A stretch of 64,000 nt of DNA from CAWKEY01 sp963848675 (GTDB lineage Bacteria > Pseudomonadota > Gammaproteobacteria > Methylococcales > Methylomonadaceae). The stretch covers positions 124,001 to 188,000 of the forward strand of contig CAWKEY010000036.1 in NCBI GenBank assembly GCA_963848675.1, written 5' to 3'. Positions 35,201 to 43,191 of this stretch are shown here, piece by piece. Every line of letters begins with the position of its first letter. Positions within the stretch are counted from its first letter, which is position 1. A program made the translations under genes and the position numbers. The notes beneath the pieces are model-generated. The model ran no database searches. It had not been told where the DNA came from and worked only from the letters and a program-made list of their open reading frames with translations.

Positions 35201-35502
35201 AGTTGATCGAAATATACCGGCTGGGCCAGCAGCAACCTGATGCGTTTTTTGTCGAAGCGGCTTTAGCCTACCTTAAACAGGCGCATAAACTGGAAAACAG
35301 CAGCCGGGCGGCCAAGTCCGCGCTGGAAGCCGCCATCGAACAACTGGCGCGCGCCGCCCAACAACCCTATGAGCCGGAACTCCAGCGGCTGTATGCGAAT
35401 GTAACGGACATCAGCCTGGTGCTGGGCGAGACTTTTGAGCAGCAATGCCGGCGCTTGCTGCAACCCGTCTGGAATGCTGCGCATGATGAATACTGTGTAT
35501 AA
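32275..35502 (+). CDS. recC: Exodeoxyribonuclease V gamma subunit
   Basis: RecC is the non-catalytic core of the RecBCD helicase-nuclease that resects double-strand breaks. It splits the strands and reads Chi. The 1,075-residue protein starts MFILHSSNKTENLLAHLAAV and shows EVFLIQSQGMERWLSQQLAS, the family N-terminus, and later PMRSIPFKVIALLGMNDGEF, plus a C-terminal inactivated nuclease-like domain. Its length is close to E. coli RecC. An overlapping TTG at 32272 is a less likely start. recC, recB and recD follow in order with extra DNA in the gaps. Confidence 0.93.
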   Translation: MFILHSSNKTENLLAHLAAVIKNAPLASPFEKEVFLIQSQGMERWLSQQLASEFKVWGNYEFLFPGKFFSSLAQKIDSRLSDAAFDRHLMLWRLEALLRRLEGDEFLPLKHYLGGENIALKRYQLAQQLSQIFDQYQMMRPDMLAEWQQGRLLYHTDTDDCMDAGGRAPTVGALGDAGAVAERWQKALWQQVTVQTGHQHRGSLWLDVIDKLNAGHADLSSQLPERISVFGINTLPPLFLSYLQGLSKHCQLHFYLLNPAQVFWADLESKRQRAQLESFDGHPLLSTLGQQGREFQEMLLEQAQFEVELDSFEPGEALNNLQQLQNDILNNRLEGQALQKDDSISVHACHSRMREVEVLKNQLLQALDQDATLELRDIVVMAPDIQLYEPFISAVFDDIQHAIADRSLRLSNSALDAFIRFLDLSQSRFGWQSVLDLLEQPVVYPGFGLSEADLDLIKHWLQATHVRWGQSAHHKQELGLPGLSENTWQATLDRLLMGYAVGSDDDFIDEVLPYADIEGSSALALGGLCDFMQLLFKAGTELKQAKTLKAWSSQLYYYADQLLPAADSLERQQLNELLAELSADLSAVHNDDVELQVIISWLQGMVAERKSANGFLRGQLTFCSMLPMRSIPFKVIALLGMNDGEFPKIDRNPAFDLLAQNFRKGDRSRRADDRYQFLEILLSARQQLIITYIGQSISQNDTIPPSVVISELLDVLQESYELSYLVIKQPLQSFSPRYFNGTADLFSYSATDLETAKALSGRGELAAVADSWWQGTLDTEAEEVIELGDLFTFFQHPQRYFMRRQLDLRFNGIAADAEEREPFVVDGFEAYAIHHEWIGEILNGSEISVKKLQAQGRWLSGVPGELEFERQQPAINEFARRIIDKNLGEPLDELPVDISVQDHMGTACRLVGKLSHRYQNGSLFYRYADLKGKDFMGAWLHHLLINQLEKQPTHLLSTDDELVFQPDDCLPHYLPELIEIYRLGQQQPDAFFVEAALAYLKQAHKLENSSRAAKSALEAAIEQLARAAQQPYEPELQRLYANVTDISLVLGETFEQQCRRLLQPVWNAAHDEYCV

Positions 35503-35517
35503 TCCGTAAGCGCGCTT

Positions 35518-35567
35518 GTGGGAGCGACGCCTTCGTCGCCGATAAGCATGGCTAAAGCCGCTCCCAT
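35518..35567. repeat. Palindrome of the GGGAGCGACGCC family, diverged copy
   Basis: The left arm, GTGGGAGCGACGCCTTCGTC at 35518-35537, matches the perfect hairpin at 35992. The right arm is reduced to GCCGCTCCCAT. It follows the recC stop by 15 bases and could act as a weak terminator or RNA-processing hairpin. Confidence 0.65.
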
Positions 35568-35595
35568 GGCCTCATCCAGCAACGTTAAAATCAAC

Positions 35596-35734
35596 GTAAC
35601 TATTAAGCGTCATGTCATTCCGAGCAGAGCGAGGAATCTTAAGCCTGGATAGTGTCTCCAGCGCCTAAGATTTCTCCCTGTGGTCGAAATGACAAAAAAA
35701 TCAAATAGTTTGCGAGAAACCGCTGAATAGCTAC
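35596..35734. repeat. Dispersed ~140-bp repeat, copy C (complete)
   Basis: The termini are GTAACTATTAAGCG (35596-35609) and CGCTGAATAGCTAC (35721-35734), each one base off the consensus. The core has TGTCATTCCGAGCAGAGCG and TCGAAATGACA. It lies between recC and a 5'-truncated coding fragment, so its insertion may have removed the start of that gene. Confidence 0.85.
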
Positions 35735-35751
35735 AAATCAACAATGATCTA

Positions 35752-35973
35752 TAAAAGTATGATTCGGATTTATACAATGAATTGCGTGCCGAGCTGGCCA
35801 CCAAGGAATTTGTACGCGCCGAGATTAACGAAGTGCTTGCAGAGATTAGTGAACTTCGGGCTGAGGTTAAGCAACTCGGCGTATGGTTGAAAGTATTGAT
35901 AGGGCTTATTGTTTTTGGCTTAACCTTGTTCAATCCCGCATTTGTAAAATTGGTTGATCTGATTACGAAATAA
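35752..35973 (+). pseudogene. Coiled-coil membrane protein, 5'-truncated (DUF1640-like)
   Basis: The open frame reads DSDLYNELRAELATKEFVRA, then a coiled coil (EINEVLAEISELRAEVKQLG) and a single membrane helix (WLKVLIGLIVFGLTLFNPAF). This is the C-terminal half of a common small coiled-coil/membrane family. No ATG is in frame, and the frame closes 17 bases after repeat copy C. A TTG at 35782 could start a 63-residue product. It lies in the recC-recB gap. Confidence 0.5.
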
Positions 35974-35991
35974 TCCTGAAAGCACAATTGC

Positions 35992-36053
35992 GTGGGAGCG
36001 ACGCCTTCGTCGCGATTAAAGGTCTCCAGTCGCGACGAAGGCGTCGCTCCCAC
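35992..36053. repeat. Perfect long palindrome (24-bp arms) directly before recB
   Basis: The arms at 35992-36015 and 36030-36053 are exact complements; the inner part reads ACGCCTTCGTCGCGA. The loop is 14 bases (36016-36029). The hairpin ends 22 bases before the recB ATG and would be transcribed in the recCB message. Related arms occur at 21310, 35518 and, weakly, 51160. Confidence 0.9.
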
Positions 36054-36075
36054 CATTCATAACAACATATTCCTC

Positions 36076-39000
36076 ATGGCTACACCTTATTTTGATCCGG
36101 TCCGGACCCAATTACTCAAAGGCATCAACCTGATTGAAGCCAGCGCCGGAACGGGTAAGACCTATGCCATCGCCATGCTGGTCTTGCGTTTTGTGGTCGA
36201 ACAGGACATGAAGATTGATGAGTTGCTGGTGGTGACATTTACCAAAGCGGCAACGGAAGAGCTTAAATATCGAGTGCGCGGCAGATTGGCGGAAGCCAGA
36301 AGAGCTTTGGACGGGAGCATTTATGATGTCGATGCCAATGTTCTGGAATGGCTGGTGAATCTCGACATTGACACCGGGCTGGTCCAGCGGCGCCTGGATC
36401 TGGCGCTGCTGGATATCGATCAGGCCGGCATCTTTACCATACACGGCTTCTGTCAGCGTGTCTTAAGAGAACATGCGCTGGAAAGTGGGCAATTGTTCGA
36501 TGCGGAATTAACCGGCGATCTGGCTGTGATCAAACAAGCCTGTGCCGACGATTTCTGGCGCAAGCAGATTTATCAGCGGCCGGCCTGGGCGGTTTCGGTA
36601 TTAACGGCGAACTATCAAACCCCGGATGCCTTGCTGGCCAGTGTCGATTTTATTGCCGCCCATGTCAGCGTTTATCCTGAGAATGAAAGCCTGGATGCCG
36701 CGTTAAAGGCTTTGCAAGAGCGGGCCGACGCGGCAAAGGGCCCGCTGGAGGAATGTGCAAAAGCCTTGACGGCCTGCTTTGCTGACGAAAAGTTCAAGGC
36801 CGGCTATAGCGATGGTTTTGATCTGCATGTGCGGTCTCTAAGGGCTTGGCTGCAGGGCGAGAACACACAAATTCCAAGCCCTGAAGCCTTGGCTTTATTG
36901 ACTAAGAACGGGTTGATGGAGGGACTGCATGGCAACAAGTTCAGAGCCAATAAAACACAGACCGGTGATGAACGTAAGGCTGAATATCTGGCCGGACTAG
37001 GCATTAATACCGCGCCTTTCGATGCGCTGGCCGCGGCGTTCAGCAAAATCACCCTGGTGCTGCGCAGAGCCCTGCTGGAAGCCTTGCGCGTGGATATGGA
37101 CAAGCGCATGCAGCGGCTCAATGTGCTGTCGTTTGATGATTTAATCACGCGGCTGTCCGAGGCGCTGCAAGGTGAAAAAGGCGTTTTGCTGAGCGGAGAG
37201 TTGCAGCAGCGTTTTAAAGCCGCCTTGATCGATGAATTTCAGGATACCGACCAAGCCCAGTGGTTCATCTTTTCTCGCGTTTTTGCCGCGCAAAGCCAGT
37301 ATCTATATTTGATCGGCGATCCCAAGCAGGCGATTTATAAATTTCGCGGCGCCGATATTTATTCTTACCTCGACGCGCAACAACAGGCGCAGCATCAATT
37401 TACGCTCGGAAAAAACTGGCGTTCGCATCCCCAGTTGGTCGATGCGGTGAATGCCTTGTTCCAACGAGAACGCGCGTTTTTGCTGGATGATCTGGCGTTT
37501 CACGATGTGCAACCGGCCTTGTCGGCGGAGAGTGGCAGCCTGCTTCAGTCTGGCCAAGCCATAGCGCCGATGATGCTGTGGCAATTGCCGCAAAGCGACA
37601 GCAAAACCGGCTTCTGGACGGTCGGCAAGGCAGCGGAAGCGATCCGGGTAGCAGTCGTTAATGAAGTGTTGCAGTTGCTGCAGGGGCCCTACACGCTGGC
37701 AGGCAAGCGTAACGGTGTCGATGATCAAGTGCGTCCTCTTCAGCCCAAAGATATCGCCATTCTGGTGCGCACCAACAGCCAGGCCAGAGACTATCAAGCG
37801 GCCTTGCGCGCAGCGGGCGTGCCTTCGGTGTTAAACAGCACCGAGTCCGTTTTTGCGGCGCAGGAAGCGACGGATTTATACCTTTTGTTGCAGGCCGTGG
37901 CGCATCCCGGCGATAGCGGGCTACTCAAGCAGGCCTTGACCTTGAGCTGGTTCGATCTGGATGGGCAGCAGCTTTATCAGACCATCAATAACGAGACCGA
38001 ACTGGATGCCTGGATATCGCGTTTCTTAAGCTATTTTCAGGATTGGCAGCAAAAAGGTCTGATGGCGATGATGCAGCATTTGCTGGCGCAGGAAAACATC
38101 AGGCCCCATGTGTCAAAAACGATCATGGCGGAAAGGCAATTGACCAACCTGCATCATCTGATCGAGCTGGTGCAGCAGGCGGCCGTTGATGAGCATTTGG
38201 GCATCAATAAAACGCTGGATTGGCTGCGCTCCGCCATTACCAGGGCGGAACAGGAAATAGCCAGCGCCGAAGATCAGCAGTTGCGTCTTGAAAGTGACGA
38301 GGACGCGGTCAAGATCGTCACCATGCATCGCGCCAAAGGCTTGGAATATTCGGTGGTATTTTGTCCTTATCTGTGGCAGCGCAGTCATCGTTTAAACAGC
38401 GAAAGCGAGTTGGTTAAATGCCATGATCAGGGCCGCATGATTGCCGACCTGGGCTCGGAACATTTTGAGCGACACCGTAAACAGGCGTTAACGGAAGAAT
38501 TGGCGGAAGACTTGCGCGTGTTTTATGTGGCGGTCACCCGGGCCAAGTACCGCTGTTATATTGCCTGGGCCGATGTGCGCTCCGAAAAAACTGAAAATGA
38601 GTCGGCCATGGCCTGGCTGCTGGATTTTGCCGGTGCCGATTTTTCTCGGCAACAGGCGACATTGAGAGCGTTTTATGAACTTATGGCTAACGCCTTTGCT
38701 TATCAGCTCCTCGATGTGCCGGGCGAAATCAGCGGGTTTTATCAGCAAGCGGGTATGCAGGCGGGTTTTCAGGCGAGGCAGCGGCGTAGGCTGTCTTTAT
38801 ACACGTCCTGGCAAATGAGCAGTTATACCGCCCTGTCGGCCTTAAGCCTGCATGATGCGCCCGAATTGCCTGAGGATAGGGCCGGAGAAAAAGGCGCTCA
38901 GCCGATCGCCCCGGCGAAAGCTGTAACGGAAAAGCCGGAAATAGCCCTGCCCAAGGGCGCGCATACCGGTAATGTCGTGCATGATTTACTGGAAAAAAAT

Positions 39001-39630
39001 GCCTTTACCGATCTGGCAGCGGGCGTGGATATTTCGCAGCAACGGGATCAGGCCTGTCAGCGTTATGGCCTAAGGCTAGCACAACCGGACATGCTCAATG
39101 TGCTTTTGCAGGCCGTCGTCACCACGCCGCTGTCCGATACGGATGCCACTTTTTGCCTGATGAATCTGGCGGAAAACCGCTGCTTAAAAGAAATGCCGTT
39201 TTATCTCTCCATGCAGGCCATCGATGCCAGCTATATCAATCACATTCTGCAGGAATCACCGGCTTTTCAACCCTTAACCAGCAAACAAATGTCCGGTTAT
39301 CTGACCGGCTTTATCGACCTGATTTGCGAACATAACGGCCGTTATTACGTGATGGACTATAAAACCAACGCGTTGGCCGATTACAGCAGCGCCAGCTTGA
39401 CCCATGCCATGCGCGAACACAATTACGGGCTGCAATACTGGATTTATACCCTGGTGCTGCACCAGTATCTGCAAAAACGCCTGCCGGATTATGCGTATGA
39501 GAGCCATTTTGGCGGCGTGAGGTATTTGTTTGTGCGCGGCATGCAGCCTGAGCTGCCGATGAGCGGGGTTTATCGGGACAGGCCGGATTTAGCGAAGGTT
39601 GAAGCCCTGGCGAAGCTGTTTGGAGGCTGA
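36076..39630 (+). CDS. recB: Exodeoxyribonuclease V beta subunit
   Basis: RecB is the 3'-5' helicase and the only nuclease of RecBCD. It loads RecA after Chi. From the ATG at 36076 it has 1,184 residues: UvrD-like motif I IEASAGTGKTYAIAML (about 20-35), motif II LIDEFQDTDQAQWFIFSRVF, motif III LYLIGDPKQAIYKFRGAD, motif VI VFYVAVTRAKYRCYI, and the C-terminal nuclease motif YYVMDYKTNALADY with the catalytic Asp and Lys. The frame is open further upstream, but only through the palindromic repeat, so that part is not gene. recB lies between recC and recD. Confidence 0.94.
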   Translation: MATPYFDPVRTQLLKGINLIEASAGTGKTYAIAMLVLRFVVEQDMKIDELLVVTFTKAATEELKYRVRGRLAEARRALDGSIYDVDANVLEWLVNLDIDTGLVQRRLDLALLDIDQAGIFTIHGFCQRVLREHALESGQLFDAELTGDLAVIKQACADDFWRKQIYQRPAWAVSVLTANYQTPDALLASVDFIAAHVSVYPENESLDAALKALQERADAAKGPLEECAKALTACFADEKFKAGYSDGFDLHVRSLRAWLQGENTQIPSPEALALLTKNGLMEGLHGNKFRANKTQTGDERKAEYLAGLGINTAPFDALAAAFSKITLVLRRALLEALRVDMDKRMQRLNVLSFDDLITRLSEALQGEKGVLLSGELQQRFKAALIDEFQDTDQAQWFIFSRVFAAQSQYLYLIGDPKQAIYKFRGADIYSYLDAQQQAQHQFTLGKNWRSHPQLVDAVNALFQRERAFLLDDLAFHDVQPALSAESGSLLQSGQAIAPMMLWQLPQSDSKTGFWTVGKAAEAIRVAVVNEVLQLLQGPYTLAGKRNGVDDQVRPLQPKDIAILVRTNSQARDYQAALRAAGVPSVLNSTESVFAAQEATDLYLLLQAVAHPGDSGLLKQALTLSWFDLDGQQLYQTINNETELDAWISRFLSYFQDWQQKGLMAMMQHLLAQENIRPHVSKTIMAERQLTNLHHLIELVQQAAVDEHLGINKTLDWLRSAITRAEQEIASAEDQQLRLESDEDAVKIVTMHRAKGLEYSVVFCPYLWQRSHRLNSESELVKCHDQGRMIADLGSEHFERHRKQALTEELAEDLRVFYVAVTRAKYRCYIAWADVRSEKTENESAMAWLLDFAGADFSRQQATLRAFYELMANAFAYQLLDVPGEISGFYQQAGMQAGFQARQRRRLSLYTSWQMSSYTALSALSLHDAPELPEDRAGEKGAQPIAPAKAVTEKPEIALPKGAHTGNVVHDLLEKNAFTDLAAGVDISQQRDQACQRYGLRLAQPDMLNVLLQAVVTTPLSDTDATFCLMNLAENRCLKEMPFYLSMQAIDASYINHILQESPAFQPLTSKQMSGYLTGFIDLICEHNGRYYVMDYKTNALADYSSASLTHAMREHNYGLQYWIYTLVLHQYLQKRLPDYAYESHFGGVRYLFVRGMQPELPMSGVYRDRPDLAKVEALAKLFGG

Positions 39631-39642
39631 GCAACAAAGTCT

Positions 39643-39809
39643 ATAACTATACAGTCTCATCTGTCATTCCGACCAAAGGGAGGAATCTTCACAAGCTTCG
39701 GCAAGTCAGATATCTCCTCACGTCGAGATGACAAGGTCTTAGCATTCTTCGCTCTGGTCGAAATGACAGGAAAAACCAACTACCTGTCATGAACGCTCTG
39801 AATAGTTAC
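39643..39809. repeat. Dispersed repeat, copy D (rearranged, 167 bp)
   Basis: It starts ATAACTATACAGTC and ends CTGAATAGTTAC. The core is longer and contains two TCGA(G/A)ATGACA right halves (about 39724 and 39757), so part of the core has duplicated. It lies between recB and the broken parDE genes. Confidence 0.7.
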
Positions 39810-39886
39810 CAAAATCTATATTAGAAGATATGCAATGATTGATAAACTTTGTTATCGTGGGTTTGTTTGAAAACGAGGTCATTACC

Positions 39887-40112
39887 ATGAATATTTCGCT
39901 TACCCCCCGAGCTTGAAAAAATCGTCAAAGAAAAAGTTCAGTCAGGTCTTTATAACAATGCCAGTGAAGTCATACGCGAAGCGCTGCGATTTATGGAAAG
40001 CAGTGAAGAACTGGTTTATCAGATAAAGCTCGACAAACTGAGAGAGAAGCTGGCGCTACACGCTTTCAACCTGGGGCCTGAATCAAGCGCAAAAATACAC
40101 GACCTTGATTGA
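39887..40112 (+). pseudogene. parD: ParD-like antitoxin, frameshifted
   Basis: The ATG at 39887 (GAGG upstream) gives MNISLTP, but six C residues (39904-39909) throw it out of frame; with five the gene would read MNISLTPELEKIVKEKVQSG and YNNASEVIREALRFMESSEE. That is a ParD/CopG ribbon-helix-helix antitoxin, which neutralises ParE and represses the operon. After LREKL the sequence runs into foreign codons. The antitoxin is therefore not made. Confidence 0.75.
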
Positions 40113-40305
40113 GCAATCACTGCATTTGTTGCTGGACAACCCTTATCTTGGACAAGCCAGACCGGAGATAAAGGAAGGTTATCGTTCCCTGCAAGTCGAT
40201 AGACATCTGATTTTTTACCAGGTCAGCGAACTTTATATTGATGTATTGGCGATCTTGCATGTGCGCATGGATTTAAAAAATTACCCAATCAAACCCACAA
40301 CATGA
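40048..40305 (+). pseudogene. parE: ParE-like toxin, N-terminus deleted
   Basis: The frame shows SWRYTLSTWGLNQAQKYTTL, GQARPEIKEGYRSLQVDRHL and IDVLAILHVRMDLKNY, the middle and end of a ParE/RelE-fold toxin, a DNA-gyrase inhibitor in the family. The first 15 or so residues are missing because a deletion fused it, out of frame, into the end of parD. With no start and no antitoxin the module is dead. Its stop overlaps the recD ATG (ATGA), so the insertion sits flush against recD. Confidence 0.75.
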
Positions 40306-41939
40306 TTGCACAAGAACCATCAATCACCCGGCTCGACATGGCTTTCGCCCGCTTTCTAAGCCAGCGCGCAAGGCTGGATGCCGCGCAAAAACAGGCTTTT
40401 GAAAAGTTAGTCATATCGGTGTCCTATGAGCAAAATCAAGGGCACAATTGTATTCAAATAGACGACAAGGACGCAGAACTGCTATTGGCTTCCGGATTGA
40501 CGGCTCTGCCCGGTCAGGCCCCGGCGCACCTGCCTTTGGTTCTGGAAAAGGACAGGCTCTATCTGCAGCGTTATTGGGAGTATGAAAACCGCCTGGCAAT
40601 GCAGATTCAGGCGATGATGGCGGCAACGCATCCGGTTGACAACCTGGATGCCCTGCTTGAGCGTTATTTTCCTGATCAAACAGATGCTATCGATTGGCAG
40701 CGGGAAGCGGCAAAAATGGCGCTCCAGCAGTCATTCAGCATCATTACCGGCGGGCCGGGAACCGGTAAAACGACTACCGTGGTCAAAATTCTGGCCTTAG
40801 TGCAGGAATCGGCAAAGCAGCCTCTGCATATCGCCCTGGCGGCGCCCACCGGAAAAGCGGCGATGCGCCTGCAGGAATCCATCGGCTTTAACAAGGGCGC
40901 TTTGCCGGAGCCGGTTCAACCACATATTCCGGAAACCGTGACCACACTGCACCGGTTATTGGGCGCAAAACCGCCGTCGCCCTATTTTCGGCATCATGCC
41001 AGGCAACCACTGGTTTATGACCTGGTCGTGGTGGATGAGGCGTCTATGGTAGACCTCGCCTTGATGAGCAAGTTGATTGATGCCTTAAAGCCCGGCGCCC
41101 GGCTGATCTTGCTCGGTGATAAAGATCAGCTGGCTTCCGTTGAATCCGGCGCGGTGCTCGCCGATTTAACCCTGGCCTTGCCGGCGCATACCGTGGAATT
41201 GAAAAAATCACACCGCTTTGATGAAGCAATCAAAAAACTGGCCGTCGCGGTCAACCTGCAGCAGAGCGATGTGGCCTGGCAGATTTTGCAGGCCGGTGAA
41301 GCCAATATAGGGCTGCTGCAAGAGAATTTGGTGGAGTATGTCGCCGACCAGCAAACAGACTATTTGCGCCTGATTAAAGGTGGCGCGGAATTTGACGCCA
41401 TTTACCGGGCATTCAACCGCTTTCAGGTCTTGTGTTCAAACCGGCAGGGCAAAAACAGCGTGGCCGACATTAATGACCGGGTCGAACAACAACTGGCCGG
41501 GCAAAATCTGATTAATCTATCCGGCTTATGGTATTCGGGCCGCCCGGTGATGGTCACCCAAAATAATCCCGGCATGCATTTGTATAACGGCGACATCGGT
41601 ATTTGCCTGCCCGATAAGGATCAAGGCGGAAAACTCATGGTATTTTTTCGGCGCGCCGACGGCAGCGTTAAAAAATACCTGCCCACACGCATCCCGCATT
41701 GCGAGACCGTTTTTGCGATGACCATCCACAAAAGCCAGGGCTCCGAATTTGAAGAAGTCTTGATCGCCTTATCCGACACCATCAATCCCGTTCTCACCAA
41801 AGAACTGCTGTACACGGCCATTACCCGGGCCAAAAAAACCGTCAAACTGTTGGCCGATGAAGCTGTTTTTGCGGCCACCGTCAATCAGAAAATCGAGCGC
41901 ATCACCGGCCTGGTTGATAAATTTCAGGCTGAAATATAA
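40302..41939 (+). CDS. recD: Exodeoxyribonuclease V alpha subunit
   Basis: RecD is the fast 5'-3' helicase of RecBCD. The 545-residue protein has an N-terminal RecB-binding domain, Walker A ITGGPGTGKTTTVVKILAL (about 148-166), Walker B LVVVDEASMVDLALM, LILLGDKDQLASVESGAVL, and motif VI YTAITRAKKTVKLL near the end. The length is slightly short of E. coli RecD. It completes the recCBD set, but the gap to recB (672 bases) holds repeat copy D and the parDE remnant. Whether it is still co-transcribed with recB is uncertain. Confidence 0.92.
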   Translation: MIAQEPSITRLDMAFARFLSQRARLDAAQKQAFEKLVISVSYEQNQGHNCIQIDDKDAELLLASGLTALPGQAPAHLPLVLEKDRLYLQRYWEYENRLAMQIQAMMAATHPVDNLDALLERYFPDQTDAIDWQREAAKMALQQSFSIITGGPGTGKTTTVVKILALVQESAKQPLHIALAAPTGKAAMRLQESIGFNKGALPEPVQPHIPETVTTLHRLLGAKPPSPYFRHHARQPLVYDLVVVDEASMVDLALMSKLIDALKPGARLILLGDKDQLASVESGAVLADLTLALPAHTVELKKSHRFDEAIKKLAVAVNLQQSDVAWQILQAGEANIGLLQENLVEYVADQQTDYLRLIKGGAEFDAIYRAFNRFQVLCSNRQGKNSVADINDRVEQQLAGQNLINLSGLWYSGRPVMVTQNNPGMHLYNGDIGICLPDKDQGGKLMVFFRRADGSVKKYLPTRIPHCETVFAMTIHKSQGSEFEEVLIALSDTINPVLTKELLYTAITRAKKTVKLLADEAVFAATVNQKIERITGLVDKFQAEI

Positions 41940-42345
41940 GCAGTAGCAGCAAGCAGTAGCCCGGATGAAGGGTAGCGTAATCCGGGAATTCGTAGCCCTA
42001 ATGTTGTTTCATCCAGGCAACTTGCTTCGACAGCAATCATTTCTCGCGGATGGCGCTTGCCATGATACAAAATGAATTTTTTATTAGAAGATAGGCTTAA
42101 TTAACAATTAGACTATAGTGATTGAAACGAATCTTATCGCGCACTTCTTCCACTTCTTCCAATAATTTCTTTGGCTGCGAGGATGTCGTATTTGTTTGCA
42201 TGGCTTGTTGTGTTGTTCTGTATTTTTTCATGAAAAACAATGAGATATTTTCAATTATTATGATTATACGGCATTTTGTCTGGATTATTGGGCAAGTGAT
42301 GTCGTATACATCACGTTAGATTTCATAGGGGGAAATAGGTAGTTT
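41940..42345. other. Gap with one hairpin repeat and no convincing gene
   Basis: Hairpin at 41956-41998: GTAGCCCGGATGAAGG... ATCCGGG, a repeat type common in gammaproteobacterial genomes (CCCGGAT pairs with ATCCGGG). The remainder is AT-rich. A 65-codon frame at 42122 starts with TTG, has no ribosome site and no recognisable motif. Confidence 0.55.
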
Positions 42346-42744
42346 ATGCCTTTAAATCCAGAACAAATGTTTCAGAAGCCACAAAACAGGGAATGGTTGA
42401 ATTTTCTTGGGGTTCTACATGCCAACAAGACAGAAGTACCTAAAAGCCCTGTGGCTACACAAGCCATGGAGCATTTTATTAGAGAGTATAAAGTAGAGAT
42501 GGAGTCAACAGCTCCTGGCGAGCAAATAGAAATCCTAGAAAAAATATATTTGTTCCACGTAGGAAAGATTTACAAATTCCCGGAAGAGATAATTCATAAA
42601 ATTGTTGATCTTACGCTTTCATTCTACCGTGCTGCTAAGCCTAAAAATGCTTACAATCTCGCGAAGCAATGGAAAGAAAGGCCGTTGTCGAGGGAAATCA
42701 ACGGCGAAACATTTTATACATTTGATGAACAAATATTTGACTAA
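42346..42744 (+). CDS. Hypothetical protein
   Basis: The 132-residue protein (MPLNPEQMFQKPQNREWLNF at the start) is charged and helical, with no membrane segment. I do not recognise its family. AGGTAG 5 bases before the ATG supports the start. The base composition is more AT-rich than in the rec genes, and it sits directly upstream of the RAYT repeats, so it may have arrived by transfer. Confidence 0.55.
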   Translation: MPLNPEQMFQKPQNREWLNFLGVLHANKTEVPKSPVATQAMEHFIREYKVEMESTAPGEQIEILEKIYLFHVGKIYKFPEEIIHKIVDLTLSFYRAAKPKNAYNLAKQWKERPLSREINGETFYTFDEQIFD

Positions 42745-42753
42745 TAGCACAGA

Positions 42754-43058
42754 GAACGGGGTCAGGTCTAACATTCCAACATTGGCCTAACGAATAAGGT
42801 TAGATTGTGAGAGCGATAGCGAACCACAATCTGAACCTAAGAACGGGGTCAGGTCTCATAGGAACGGGGTCACAAGGAACGGCAAGGAACGGGGTCAGGT
42901 CTTGCAATAAAGCAAGCATCTACTAATCTGATGCCTCATGACAAGACCTTTAAGATTAGAATTAGCTGGCGGTTTATATCATGTCGCCTCCCGAGGCAAT
43001 GGCAGGCATAGTATTTACCTTGATGAAGAAGGCCGCGGCAAGGAACGGGGTCAGGTCT
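42754..43058. repeat. Cluster of GAACGGGGTCAGGTCT repeats before the RAYT gene
   Basis: Full copies lie at 42754-42769, 42841-42856, 42887-42902 and 43043-43058, with a partial copy at 42862. One inverted partner, GCAAGACCTGACTCC at 43951-43965, follows the transposase gene. Spacing is irregular. Between the first two, 42797-42838 forms a hairpin (AGGTTAGATTGTG with CACAATCTGAACCT). These are the REP-like sites that a RAYT would be expected to recognise. Confidence 0.75.
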
Positions 43059-43191
43059 TGCAATAAAGCAAGCATCTACTAATCTGATGCCTCATGACAA
43101 GACCTTTAAGATTAGAATTAGCTGGCGGTTTATATCATGTCGCCTCCCGAGGCAATGGCAGGCATAGTATTTACCTTGATGAAGAAGGCCG
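42880..43191 (+). repeat. Perfect 156-bp tandem duplication over the RAYT start
   Basis: Positions 42880-43035 and 43036-43191 are identical base for base as far as I can read. Each unit has one GGGGTCAGGTCTTGC site, the ribosome region, the ATG and the first 32 or so codons of the RAYT gene. The upstream copy (ATG at 42938) runs to a stop after GQVLQ, so only the second copy leads into the full gene. Confidence 0.9.

Noticed and set aside
35992..36075. In-frame extension of recB starting at 35992
   Set aside because: It is translation of the long palindrome; homologues start near MATPYFDPV at 36076.
42122..42319. 65-codon frame after recD
   Set aside because: TTG start, no ribosome site, Ser/Cys-rich start and no motif; probably AT-rich spacer.
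42754..43058. Repeated GAACGGGGTCAGGTCT as a possible CRISPR array
   Set aside because: Spacing is irregular (87, 46 and 156 bases), copies differ, part is a tandem duplication, and no cas gene is near. REP-like sites fit better.
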